The translations under genes and the position numbers were made by a program. Below are positions 39,239 to 50,400 of a stretch of 64,000 nucleotides of DNA, one piece after another. Each line of letters opens with the position of its first letter. The first letter of the stretch is position 1. This DNA is from Halichondria panicea (Eukaryota; Porifera; Demospongiae; Suberitida; Halichondriidae): NCBI RefSeq assembly GCF_963675165.1, contig NC_087379.1:6117839-6181838 (forward strand). Reading direction: 5' to 3'. The notes under the pieces were generated by a model. That model ran no database searches. It was not told where the DNA came from and worked only from the letters and a program-made list of their open reading frames with translations.

Positions 39239-41926
39239 TCATGAATTACTGTTCTCATCATCTTCCTGGTCATCATCATTGCCACTCCCCTCATTGTCAG
39301 AGAATCCACTTCCACTGCCATCCCCATTATCTGTGGGGGTGGTCACAATAATTGTGGGCGGCGTCAGTGAGGTGGACACTACAGGATGAAGACACAATGC
39401 TATAACAACATGCTATAGCAACTATCTTATTCTCAGCCACAATGTTTGTGTATCTAATTATGGTGTGATAATTGTTCTAAGTCGGCAGACAGAGAGAGAT
39501 AATGATTACAAATTCTTTTTTTAGAGCTATATAGCTACATGTAACAATAATGGACAGGGAACTCACCAGGGCAACAGACTGCATATATTGTAGTCGAGTG
39601 GCAAAAGTGCATTGGAGGACATTGCTGGCTTTTGCAGGTGACTAAATCAGTGGAAGTACTCAATGAATTTGTCAATCCGTGACAAGGCTTGATTACTAAT
39701 TGTGTGTGCATATGGTGTATGGTATGCGGGTCAATTGGTACGGAATGCAAGGCATGAAGGCATGATAATTAACTTCCTAGAAACTGATCAAGCTGATTTT
39801 GTGTATATAAACTTACCATTCTCCTGACATTTTCCACTGTGTAGCAGATAAATTGGTTGTTGACTGAGACAAGATGCTTTTCTCATATGACATAGAGATG
39901 GGTAAGTGTGTCCATCACTGCCACATATTTTTTGATGACTAGCTGGTTCTGTGGGACAGTTAAAATGGCTACAACTACATCCAGTCCTCCACTTCCTTCC
40001 TTCTTCATTATCTGGACTTCTTACACATCGTTGATACAGTCCACACTCATCACAAAATGCAAATTCAGCTTCTGGTGTCAAAGCTGCAGTAATTGCACCA
40101 TAAACAATAAAGTTTTTACTAAGGTATATGTAGCTACGTCTAATATAGTACACGAGAAAGCAGATTTTATTGCCTATAATATTTATGCTAACCTTCACAC
40201 TTTTTCCCATCTCCATGGAATCCAGTCACGCATGTGCACCTAGGAGTCCCGTTGCTAAGTGTGTTTTTAACACTGCACTCGGAGCCATTAGCACTGCATC
40301 CGTTCACACTGTTGTCATCACAAGGATCAGGGTATGGTTGCTCTGTGTGAAAATAACTAATTATTAAGTAGACTCAAAGTCAATTCCCCCTTTACAGTTA
40401 TCGTAACTATTGACAGCAGTTGTAAAAATAACTGTTATTTTTAGTTTATATGTGATCAAGAGTAACAGTTGCCAGACCATACAACAGAGAATAATTCCAA
40501 TAACAAGCATGCAGGTTATCAATACCTCTACTACGATATCTGCCAAAATAAATAGACCAATGTGAGGCATTTGCCAGCAAATAAATTACGCTGAGTTATT
40601 TAAGGTTCTCAAGTTTCATCAATCTTACGTGCTATTTGCACACAACAATTAGTTGCTTACCTTGATTTGAGTTCTTGATGTTATCATCTGCAGACAGAGA
40701 TTGATAATATATTTATGCTGAAGGAATCACATCAAGCTTAGAACAGCTCATACTTCCCCATTGTTTATGTTAAGTAGATAGAAGACCACAAGTAGCCTAA
40801 ATAAACAAGTGGTGTCACGGTCACTGGTGATACCCATAGCAACAAGGGGGTGGACCTATGCACACCTCTTAAAAATGTTTTTCTTTAAACAGCTAACCTG
40901 AAAACAAATAATATACCATGCATTTGACTGCTTGCTATACATATATTAGCTACCTTTAAAAGCAAGGTTGTATTGTATACATGCAGGTACTGTGGAAATG
41001 GCAAGTTAATAGGGAAGTCTACTTAAGGGCATGGATGCGTGCACATGATGATCAACAGCTTCTGACGTGTAAGAAAAACAAGTATAATTATGTCATTGGA
41101 ATTCAATAAAACTTCCTGCCGGCTTATATAGGAAAACAACCATCCCAAATTTGTCTAATCAATGTTCCCTTAAATTGTGTATTTACATCTACTGCTGTAA
41201 AATCATCCCCCATTGTGTAACTTACTGGTTCCAGTTTTCCTGATACTAGATAACAGATTAGAGATGTGAGCAAAACGATCGTCATATTCACTTCTCAGTG
41301 CTTTTAGTGAACTCATACAATACAGAGCAAGATCTGTATTTTGCTGTCGAATCAAAAAGAATACTGCATTACCTCCATCATATTCTGGTTTGGTTGGATC
41401 AAACGGAAAATTAACAATGTCTATACTTGTCCACGAAGGTCTGGATAGTTGCCCATCGTGCTTGTATGCGTAGGAGTAAGATACACGGGCAGTATACGTT
41501 CCAAATTCTCCTGGTCTTGAGCTCAAAATGTGTCCTTGAAGAACAACATCTGGGGTGGGGTATCAATCATTAAACTCTATTTAATTTACAATAATAATAA
41601 ACAAGTCATAAGTTGATTCATTGTGTAAACCCAGTCAAAACATTTAATATAATAGAGCTAGATGATCTTGGCTACAATTAAAAGTTTAATACTGCAAGCC
41701 ATGCCAATAGTACACAAATGAAGATCATTTTAATAGCTACAAGCCGAGCTCAAAAAAGGGGCGGATCTGTACATCAATGGAGCTCACCAGAAAGATGGAT
41801 AGTGACATTCAAGCTGGTGGTCAGGTTTCTGTAGTGGCAAGGTACCTCGTGAGTATCCAGAGGCTCCATTTCTCTCTCACTGAGTACGCTGCTCAGAGTC
41901 AATAGTAGAACAATGTAGAATAACAT
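39239..41926 (-). CDS. secreted EGF/Kazal protein with agrin-like N-terminal domain
   Basis: Seven exons (41788-41926, 41226-41549, 40661-40687, 40193-40342, 39817-40083, 39567-39695, 39239-39378), all later borders phase 1, give 391 residues. In order: a signal peptide (MLFYIVLLLTLSSVLS); a roughly 110-residue domain starting DVVLQGHILSSRPGEFGTYT, resembling the netrin/NtA start of agrin; an EGF-like unit (CDDNSVNGCSANGSEC to CTCVTGFHGDGKKC); a Cys-rich segment ending in a Kazal domain (ICGSDGHTYPSLCHMRKASC); another Cys-rich segment (CKSQQCPPMHFC to CCP); and an acidic Ser/Gly/Asp tail. Uniform phase-1 exons are typical of shuffled extracellular modules. It is likely a matrix or follistatin-like protein. 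The agrin comparison is suggestive only. Confidence 0.8.
40364..40539 (-). CDS. candidate alternative last exon encoding a membrane helix
   Basis: An AG acceptor before 40539, in the same phase as EGF exon 4 of the Kazal gene, opens a 57-codon frame ending at 40364. It contains a long hydrophobic run (LITCMLVIGIILCCMVWQ, then LLLL). Used in place of the downstream exons, it would give a membrane-anchored form with only the N-terminal domain. This is predicted from phase and hydrophobicity alone. Confidence 0.35.
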
Positions 41927-42143
41927 GATGAAAATTTTAGGAAAATCAATGCATTGTGCTTCGAGCTCCCCAGCTAAATAGTCGAGGTCTCCACCGCATA
42001 GCTTGGTGGCTACTGTTGCTGGGTTTGTTGCGCATGCGTGTATTGCTCAATCTTTTCCAACGTGGCGTGTGAAGGGGTGAAGTTACTATCTTCTTGGATC
42101 CTCTATTTCTAAGCAATTCTCGGTCTCAGTCAACACTGCAATA
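41927..42143. promoter_or_regulatory. 217-bp bidirectional promoter, Kazal gene / RPL22
   Basis: The ATGs of two divergent genes are 217 bp apart. The gap contains TGCGCATGCG (42029-42038), the core of the NRF1 palindrome, a motif common at bidirectional housekeeping promoters. Confidence 0.6.
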
Positions 42144-42907
42144 ATGCCTACTGTAAGTTCTTTTGTTTACGGTATATGTATTTGATTTGTACAAATCCCA
42201 CAGACACAAAGAAGAGGTGGCAAAGCAAAGAAGGTCACCAACAAGTTTACCATTGATTGTTCAACTCCTGTTGAAGATGAAATCATGGATGTAGCTGCCT
42301 TTGTAAGTTCATTGCCTAAAATACCCATTAACATTTTTATCGTGTATTCAAACTCGGTACCCGCTGGGTTTCATTGTGTAAATATTAATCGTGTGTGATA
42401 GTGGTTCTTTTACAGATTGGGTTAGGGTTACCTTCCCTAGTCCCAATAACCCCATTGCTCACTATAGGAGGACTTTCTGCGTGGTAGAATCAAGGTGGGG
42501 GGTAAAGTGGGTACCAATGTCGGCAGGCCCGGAGAAGGAAAGGAGGTGACTCTGAGTAGGGCCAAGAATGATATCGAAGTGTCAGCAGAAATCCCATTCT
42601 CTAAGAGGTGGGTGTTTTAATTATTAATTATTTGTCATCTGTGTTTGTGTTATCTGCCCGCCAGAGTTGTTGCTTCTTTGTTACTCCTACTGGTGAATGT
42701 TCAGCTTGATTAACACTATGGATAATTTCTTAATTAATTTTGTTTGTTCTTTCCTGTAGGTACCTCAAGTATCTGACCAAGAAGTTTCTGAAAAAGAACA
42801 ATCTTCGTGACTACATTCGAGTGGTGGCCAGCAGTAAGACCCAGTACGAGCTGAGGTACTTCCAGATTAACACTAACGAGGATGATGACTCCGGAGAGGA
42901 AGACTAA
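42144..42907 (+). CDS. RPL22: ribosomal protein eL22
   Basis: Four exons (42144-42152, 42204-42302, 42468-42607, 42760-42907) give 131 residues (human 128). The first exon holds only ATGCCTACT. Conserved stretches are [56 protein letters not shown] and [20 protein letters not shown], ending in the acidic tail EDDDSGEED. This large-subunit ribosomal protein contacts rRNA and Epstein-Barr-type small RNAs in mammals. Short exons and a tiny first exon fit ribosomal protein genes. Confidence 0.97.
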
Positions 42908-43085
42908 TTAATAGACTGATTGTCGTATAATTAATATTGATGGTTTGGTTTTGTACTCTAATGTTTGATCCAAACTATTATGAAGATTCCAGTTGTAGTA
43001 CGTGTAATATAATTATTAGTTATGAGTATGCGTGATGCATGGTTACATAATCACTTCACAATTTTATTTATGAGTGTTGGTGTTA

Positions 43086-46000
43086 CTATCGAGTTCCTAT
43101 GGATCTTCTGTCAGTTCCCCCACGGCTCTTGGTGGATGCAGCTGTTGGTGGCAGTGTAGAGTTTTGTCTGGCAGTGCCAGGTTTCTTCACATCACGTTTG
43201 GTTATCTGTATAATTATAGTGTGGGGAGATAGGAACTTAATTAGTGGGCATGGAAAAGAGGTGTACACATTTTGAGACAAGCTATAGCTATATAAGGTGT
43301 TGTGCAAACAAACAAGCCGGGTGTGCAAGCACAACATTGACATCATTGAATTTGATACTTACAGTTTTAAGAGCTCGTGCCTTGAGCTCATCAGTGGACA
43401 GAGGGTTGCTCTCATCCTCAGGATCAGAATCTGATCCATTGTCATCACTGCAAGTGGGTTAATATGAGTGAGCGTTGTGTTATAGTGAAACCTGTCTACC
43501 TCCCAGGTTAATGGGACCCAAAGTCTCAATACTATGAGTTTCATACTGTGTTAGCAGGCCATCTCTTTATAACAGCTGTTTATCTGCTAAGAATTAAGGC
43601 CTATGTGTAACCTACTTTGATTCCACAAAGGTAACATGGAAAACTAGAGCATATGCTATCGCACAGCCAGGGCATATCTTGCTATAGTATATACAAATTT
43701 TGTGTACAGTACATTGTTTCACTGACCCAGTTGAAGGCAAAGCAAAGGACGACGAACCTAATCCACCAACTTGATTCTGGCCCATCAGAAACTTGGTCAT
43801 GTCATTGGGATCATCAGAATCCTAAGAGAGCATTTCAAGGGCAATAAATATGTACACTGTACATAAGGTCTCAGCCATGACAACTATGCAAGATTGGTGT
43901 ATAATTATGTGCAAAGTGTCTATTATGATGACTATACTAGTAAGTGAATCTGCACACGTGCTGTGAGGCTACCACATTATGTTCAGACTACACACAGCAT
44001 TCCAGGGCTATATTGTATGTGCAGTTCTAAGGACTCATTAATTAAGCTGTACACGGTCACTTGACATGATAATCTCCCCTTGTAAACTAAGGGGACATGC
44101 CTAAAAATGAAAATGATATTGGAGTCTGGCCAAGTGTTTGTTGCTGGCTATTTATGCATTTGCCAATAGTCAGTCGCGCTTACTACAGGTTGCTACACAA
44201 TTGTACCTTTGCCTGTAGGAATGCTTGTAATTGTAGTAGCTCGTTGGTCCTCTGTTCCACAATGCCCAGGTACTGCAGTACAGTGGTCTCAGTGACCCCA
44301 GCATGACCTCCCAACATATCAGTGATGGCAGTCGAGTCACAGCCAATCTTAGAGAACACAGAGTCAATACCTGGGGGAATAGAGAGACATCTATACAAGG
44401 AGGTGTAGACAGTGTTTACACCATAATTAAATTATTATTGTGGATACAAATTAAACAAAAGGAGGATGCTTTACACTGTTACAATATCCTAATTGATTGT
44501 GTGTATACACTAATCACTTATACACAAAAAAGGGTGAGATTAAAATCCCCCCTCAATCTTACTGTAAAAACAACACATGCAAATTGGGATCAGGCCAGAG
44601 TATTTCCTTACCAGACATAAGTTGCTCCAAGACCTTAGTAGCAGCCGCAAACTTTGCAGACAATGATCCAGTTTTGTCAGTGACAGAGGAGAGCTCTTCC
44701 TCGAGACCACGTAAAATAGTCTTTCTCTTTTCCTCCATCTCCACACCCTGGCTCTTAAACTGTTCTATATCGGCCTTGATCTGTTGTATGGCCTCCTGGA
44801 TCATCTCAATCTCACCATTCAGCTCGTTCACATAGTTGAACAGAGCGAAGTTCTGGTCCTCAACTAAAAAAAAGAAACAAATTATAATTCTGCTATTACT
44901 CGATAAATCGATATGGACATACCTTCAATGAACTTAGTGACTAGTTGGTCAATATCAGTGATTCCAGTCGCTTCCTTGATTTTCTCAAAGGCTTGCTCAT
45001 AAGACTGCACACAAGAATCAAGTAGCGATGTAACATGTTGACATACACACATTTTTGCACTGATTACACAATAGGGGAACAATACAACCGTCGGGGGACT
45101 AATTATAGGAATTCTGTTCAGGCTATACACACCATGTAATAGGAAACAAAATTAATGACACAATAGGAACAATACAACCGTCCAAGGGGGGGGGGAGAGA
45201 CTAACCTATAAAAAGTCTATTCAGCTGCATACAATTTAGGAAATTGATTACATAATAGAAAGAAACAATTCGAGGGCTAACTTATAAGGTTTCTGTTTAT
45301 GATAATACATATCTACCCCCGTCCACTCACTCACCATGACAGTCCTCTCCCTCTCATTGCTCTTCTCGGCGTCTTTCCTTCGCCTCATGGCCTCCATGGC
45401 CTCATGAGCCTCGGTGCGCTCATGGTCCTTACGAGACATGAACTCCTTGAGCTTACGACTGTGGTCAATCACTCGAATGTGTTCCTTGAGCTCTGTGTTG
45501 TACTGGGTGAGCTCCTTGTCAGCCTTTTCCTTCAGTGCCAGCATTTTGTTTTGAGCATCATCCCTGAGGGGGCAGATTTGAAACATTTGATCAGGTACAT
45601 CTTTGCATGAGTAAAAGTCTGTACAGTGTGTACATAGCTAAGAGCTGATGGCAATTGTATATGTACCTTGATTCATAAGCCTGGCTGGACATTTCAATCA
45701 CTGCTCCCATACCTCTCTTGCATCCAACTAGCTCCTGAACAAAACCAACACATACAATAGATCCAGGTACACTACACCCATTAGTGCCATTGATTACATA
45801 CCCTTTGTAGTTTCTTCCTGATACCTTCAAAGACGCTCCTCTCTCGTCTCAAATGGTCAATCATGGCGCGTAGTTGAGCATTGGTGGCCAGGGCACCATT
45901 GAATCTCACAGAGGCCTTGTCCAGTCTGTTCTCTTTCACCCTCAGCTGCTTCTGGTTCATCGCGTGTTGGCCGTCACACATTAGAGCTCTGTGTGAGTGC

Positions 46001-47278
46001 GTGTGTGCGTGTGTGTGCATGTGTTCGATGACAATGTTTTTGTTTGTGGAATATTAATTAGTGAGAATGTTAGACTCTAGATAATGAGTATGTATAGAAT
46101 TAGCAGAAAATTGCAAATATTGGGTACAATGTACGGAATACGCTAAGTGTATTAATTGGTTTAGGGAAAATCACACAGAACTATTCAGCCCTCTAATGAA
46201 TGTATAATTGATTGAAATGTAACGTATGCATTGTTGTATGTAAGGAACGGAAGGATTGCCTCACCCTCCCATGCTCTTCCTTTTCTTGGCAATTAGTGCC
46301 TCCTTCTCCAGTATCGTCCTGTCCAACTGATGAATGGTTCTTTCGTCCTCACTGATAAAGCTCTGGAAGCGAGCTACACAAAAAATAGAAAACAGTAGGC
46401 GTAAGTTAAAAAACTTCAAATCAAACTAATATCTCTACCAGACACAAAGAAGAATATCTAGCTAAGCTACAGGGTAATGAGCGCGTGGCGCGTGACTCCT
46501 TGTCAGAGTGGGTCAGTTTGGGTGCTTTTAAGTGCAGTTAAAGTAAGGATGCCGGGCATTGCTACAGATATATCTCACTGTATGTGAGCCATCCAGCCAG
46601 CAGAGTTCCACGCAGTATAATTACGAGTTTCCCATGCTTTAGACTACGATACACACCACGAGCATTGCAAGCTATGCTACACAATTGCATACATTGTTTT
46701 TCGATGAGCTCATCAAATTTAGCCGTAACACGCTGATCCTTGATCTCATTCTGCTTGCTTCCAACCACTCGTAAGTTCTTCTTGAGGTCAGCATTCTCAG
46801 CTTGGAGTGACTCAATCATGGCCCTGCACACAAATCACATGATGTGCACAGCTTGTGGTATGTGCATGTGTGCGAAGAATGCAGGTCTTGGTAGCTAAGG
46901 CTCATTTACACACTAATTTGTATGCATAGCTTAGCGTGTGTGCGTGTGTGTGAAAAATGAAGGCCTTATGGCAAGCTCTTTTATATTATAAATACCAGAT
47001 AAGGAGTATGTGTGTACGCAGGGTATGTGATAAGGTACATGTTGACTGTGCGTGTGGTGGTCGTCTCACTGTTGCTTCCTGAGTGTGCTCTGAGCAAGAT
47101 CAGCATACTGCTTCCGAGAGCCTTCAGTCACTCTAAACTGACGTTGCAGTTTCATCAAATCATCACGAGCTGTTTAAAAATGGTCAGTTTTTGCTCAAAA
47201 ATTACAAAATTTGGTCTCACCTGCTGCATCTATATCTTCACTCTCCCCAGAGGAAGGTCTAGCTTGAACACGAAGCAT
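43086..47278 (-). CDS. outer dynein arm docking complex coiled-coil protein (ODAD1/CCDC114-CCDC63)
   Basis: Thirteen exons (47221-47278, 47070-47169, 46693-46823, 46265-46373, 45802-45988, 45667-45734, 45335-45563, 44923-45004, 44612-44863, 44207-44370, 43727-43821, 43363-43447, 43086-43205) join in frame to 559 residues, nearly all coiled coil. Family-typical stretches are FISEDERTIHQLDRTILEKE, SYEQAFEKIKEATGITDID and QLVTKFIEVEDQNFALFNYV followed by NELNGEIE. The protein family (Chlamydomonas DC2/ODA1) anchors outer dynein arms to doublet microtubules of motile cilia. The C-terminus is acidic then basic and disordered. One donor (exon 11, GTCAGT) is weak. It shares a 171-bp promoter with the p53-family gene. 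Confidence 0.92.
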
Positions 47279-47449
47279 GTTGGTTGCACAAACAAGCAAC
47301 ACTATGTGTGTGGACTGTTCCTCATTGGTGCTAAGCAACGGGTCACTTGACCTGACGGACACGCCCACACTTCACTTATTATGTCCACGTGGCAGTAACA
47401 ACACGCTAGCTACAGAGTTTTTTCATGTTTTTTCGAAGACTCTGCTAGA
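47279..47449. promoter_or_regulatory. 171-bp bidirectional promoter, ODAD1 / p53-family gene
   Basis: The gap between the two divergent ATGs contains GTTGCTTAGCACC on the minus strand (about 47328-47340), resembling an RFX X-box, with an adjoining CCAAT; another GTTGC...GCAAC pair at 47284-47300; and CACGTG at 47387-47392. RFX sites are expected at motile-cilium genes. Site function is inference. Confidence 0.45.
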
Positions 47450-50400
47450 ATGGACGACCTCCCAGCCAGCCAGGACAGCCTGGAGCCTCTTAGCCAAGAG
47501 ACAATGAATAACCTCATGTTCTCCCTGGGCGGGCAGAGTGCCGTAAATGGGCTGATTGGCAACGAGTAAGTTTGAAAAGATCAAAGTTATAATGATGATA
47601 ACAACATTATTATTATTGTAGGTTTGAAAGAATTCAGACTGGAGAAGACTTTGTGTCTAATTCAACCTCATGTAAGCAGCTCACACCAGGTTGCCTAATG
47701 TATATAATTATGCAAGCTTTAGCCTACATGTACATTGTATATTAAAGGTGATTCTTAATTCTTACTGTGTGGTTTGTTGAATGTGCATGTCTATACGTGT
47801 ACTGTTTGTTGTGTGTTCAGGTTCCGGAGATGCAGAGGTCCAGGTGTCCAGAACCATCATTCGAACTATTCCAGGTCATCACTCTGTAAGTTATGTACAA
47901 TACACATCCTGTAAACACTTTGTTTACTCCCAGTGAAGCCTTATCTTCAGTTGTTAAAAATCACCTGAGCTTGCATTAATTTTAGTCTGTGTACTTTTTG
48001 AGTAAAAGTGTTGTATTCCTACAGGGTGTCATGCCGCATTGGTCTAATAGCCAAGGGCTCTCTCAGGGGTTTCCCCCACCCACCATTAATGGCGCTCTGT
48101 CACCAACACTCACGCTAATGCCACAACAGGTGGGTGAGCTATTTGCACAATTTATTCTTGATCAAGAGTAGATCTACTCTTGTCTTGGTATACTGCTCAT
48201 AAAATGATGTGTTGTGTAAAGGTTCCTTTCCCCTTGAATACATGTAGGTTAGTTGCTTTATGTTTGCTTGAAGATAGTGTACTCAGGGTGTTATACAGGA
48301 TTTTGAAGTAGAGGGGGGAAATGAGAAAAGTAACCAGAAAATGTTGCTAAAAAAGGTCAACTGTTATTTCAATACCCAGCTATGGACACTCAGTCATAAT
48401 TGAAAGGGGGGATACCCCCCCTTTCCCCAGTATGACACTCTGGTACTACTGTTTCCCCTATTAAGGTTACATGCTACATGTATCATGACGTATCTACAGT
48501 TATGTAATATTATTATGACATTGGAATTGATGTTTCATCAGGTGATTTTGATTTGCAATAACCATGCACTGTTGATGTTCTTTTCTTTTCTTCACAGCAA
48601 TTACCACCAATCACTTACCACAATGGTGGAGGAATGGAGCCTGAATCACCACTGACGACCACCTCACACTCTATCCTCACACCACCACCATCCTCAGTCA
48701 TCACATACCCACCCTCCACATCAGTCACACCCACTGAAGGCACACCAGGTCCCTCGAATCCAGCTGCCTCCTTAATGTAAGCCTACCATGCCAGTATTGT
48801 GTGCAGTACGTGTGTAATATGTTACCTACCATAATAATTATACATGTAGCTATCACAGGACAATCACATGATCTCATTACAGGTCTAGAATACCATTTCC
48901 CGGTGACTATGAGTTTGAAGTAATATTTGATGTTGAGGTAAGAATGGTACTATAATGTTGTCTAATGTCTAATTATAAAACCTTGTTTTCTTTTAGCCGG
49001 AGAAAAAGGTGTCCAAAACTGCCTCCTTCACTGTAAGGCCTTTCTACATATTGAAAGTCATTACTTAATACTTATTTTTGATCACAGTACTCCAAGTTAA
49101 CCTCGAGAGCGTATCTGAAGCCAAGGTGCCCGCAAACTTTCAACTTTTCCTTCAGCAGTGAGTTAATGCACACGCCTGCCACACTCGTACATTACACACG
49201 CCCACGCACACTAGCCCCTCCCCCTCTCAACTGTGGTATCAGAGCTATGGCCATCTACAACACTCCTGAACTGACTGGTCAGCACGTCTTCTGTTGTTTG
49301 GCCGATTCTCACGCCATGCAGGAAAAACGTTGGTTCAATCATCTGCTGAGTACTAATTGTAACTATTTTTGCATGTATTGAGCACTGTTGCTATAAATAG
49401 ATTACTTGAATGAGCTTTTAATTAGCATCTGCCAACATGACCTCTGGACCTATCCATAACACAAGATAAACACACACTGACAATGGCGGCTGTGTATTTT
49501 GAAGTGATATGTTGAGAGAAGCATTGCTTCACCTACATACTATCATTCAAGCCAGCTGGACAGTAAGATAATCCCTAGAATATGAGCTTACTGACTATTC
49601 AGACTACTGTGACTGTGTAGGTATAGAAATGCCTTTAATGATGAATTTGTAGGGATTCTCTGTTCCTTTGTTAGTACATTTTTTGTATGTGTTCACATAT
49701 TTTCGGTCCAGAAGAGGTTTGACAACCGTGCGCCCTGCCTGAATTTTTGCTGAACCAGCATTTTATATGTTAGGCGCACGGTTGTCGGACCTCCTCTGTT
49801 TTCGATCCATGGATCACTAAACTTTGACTCCTCTATAGCATCACTACCAGTATATCGTGTACTCTACAGAGCAGCTGTTTCCATCACATTTCATCCGGGC
49901 TCATGAGACAAAAACTGCCATGTACTGTGGCGATGGGACCAGTCAACCGTGCTCTGTTGTCACGCCTTTCACCAATCTCACACAGAGTAAGTCTGTGTGT
50001 GTGTGTGTGTTTGAGGGGGAGGGGGGGTTAAGATTATTTCTGAGAACACAGCTTTGAAAAATTTGCTTCTACCTTTTACTGTCACAATGATATCACTTAA
50101 AATAGCCTACATGTACATGTTCCTACCCCCACCCCCTTCATGTTCCCACCCCCACATTCTTATCCCCACCCCCGTATACTTTCATGTTCCTACCCCCACA
50201 TTCTTATCCCTACCCCCGTATACTTTCATGTTCCCACCCCCACAGAGGCGGCCACCGTCTGGTACACAGTGTACCTGTTCCCCTGTGTGACCTCCCACCT
50301 TCCTCACAAGAAACATGTTGAGATCATGTTCATCTTAGAGCAGTGAGTTGAACACAACACTTCTATAGTGGCTATAACATGCACACTTGTTTGATGCTGT

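Noticed and set aside
49166-49381. Frame MHTPATLVHYTRPRTLAPPP as a separate gene
   Set aside because: It contains the p53-family exon with RAMAIY preceded by intron sequence; the upstream part is not coding.
50054-50290. Proline-rich frames around CCCACCCCC repeats
   Set aside because: A degenerate C-rich tandem repeat forming the pyrimidine tract before the p53-family exon at 50246; not a protein by itself.
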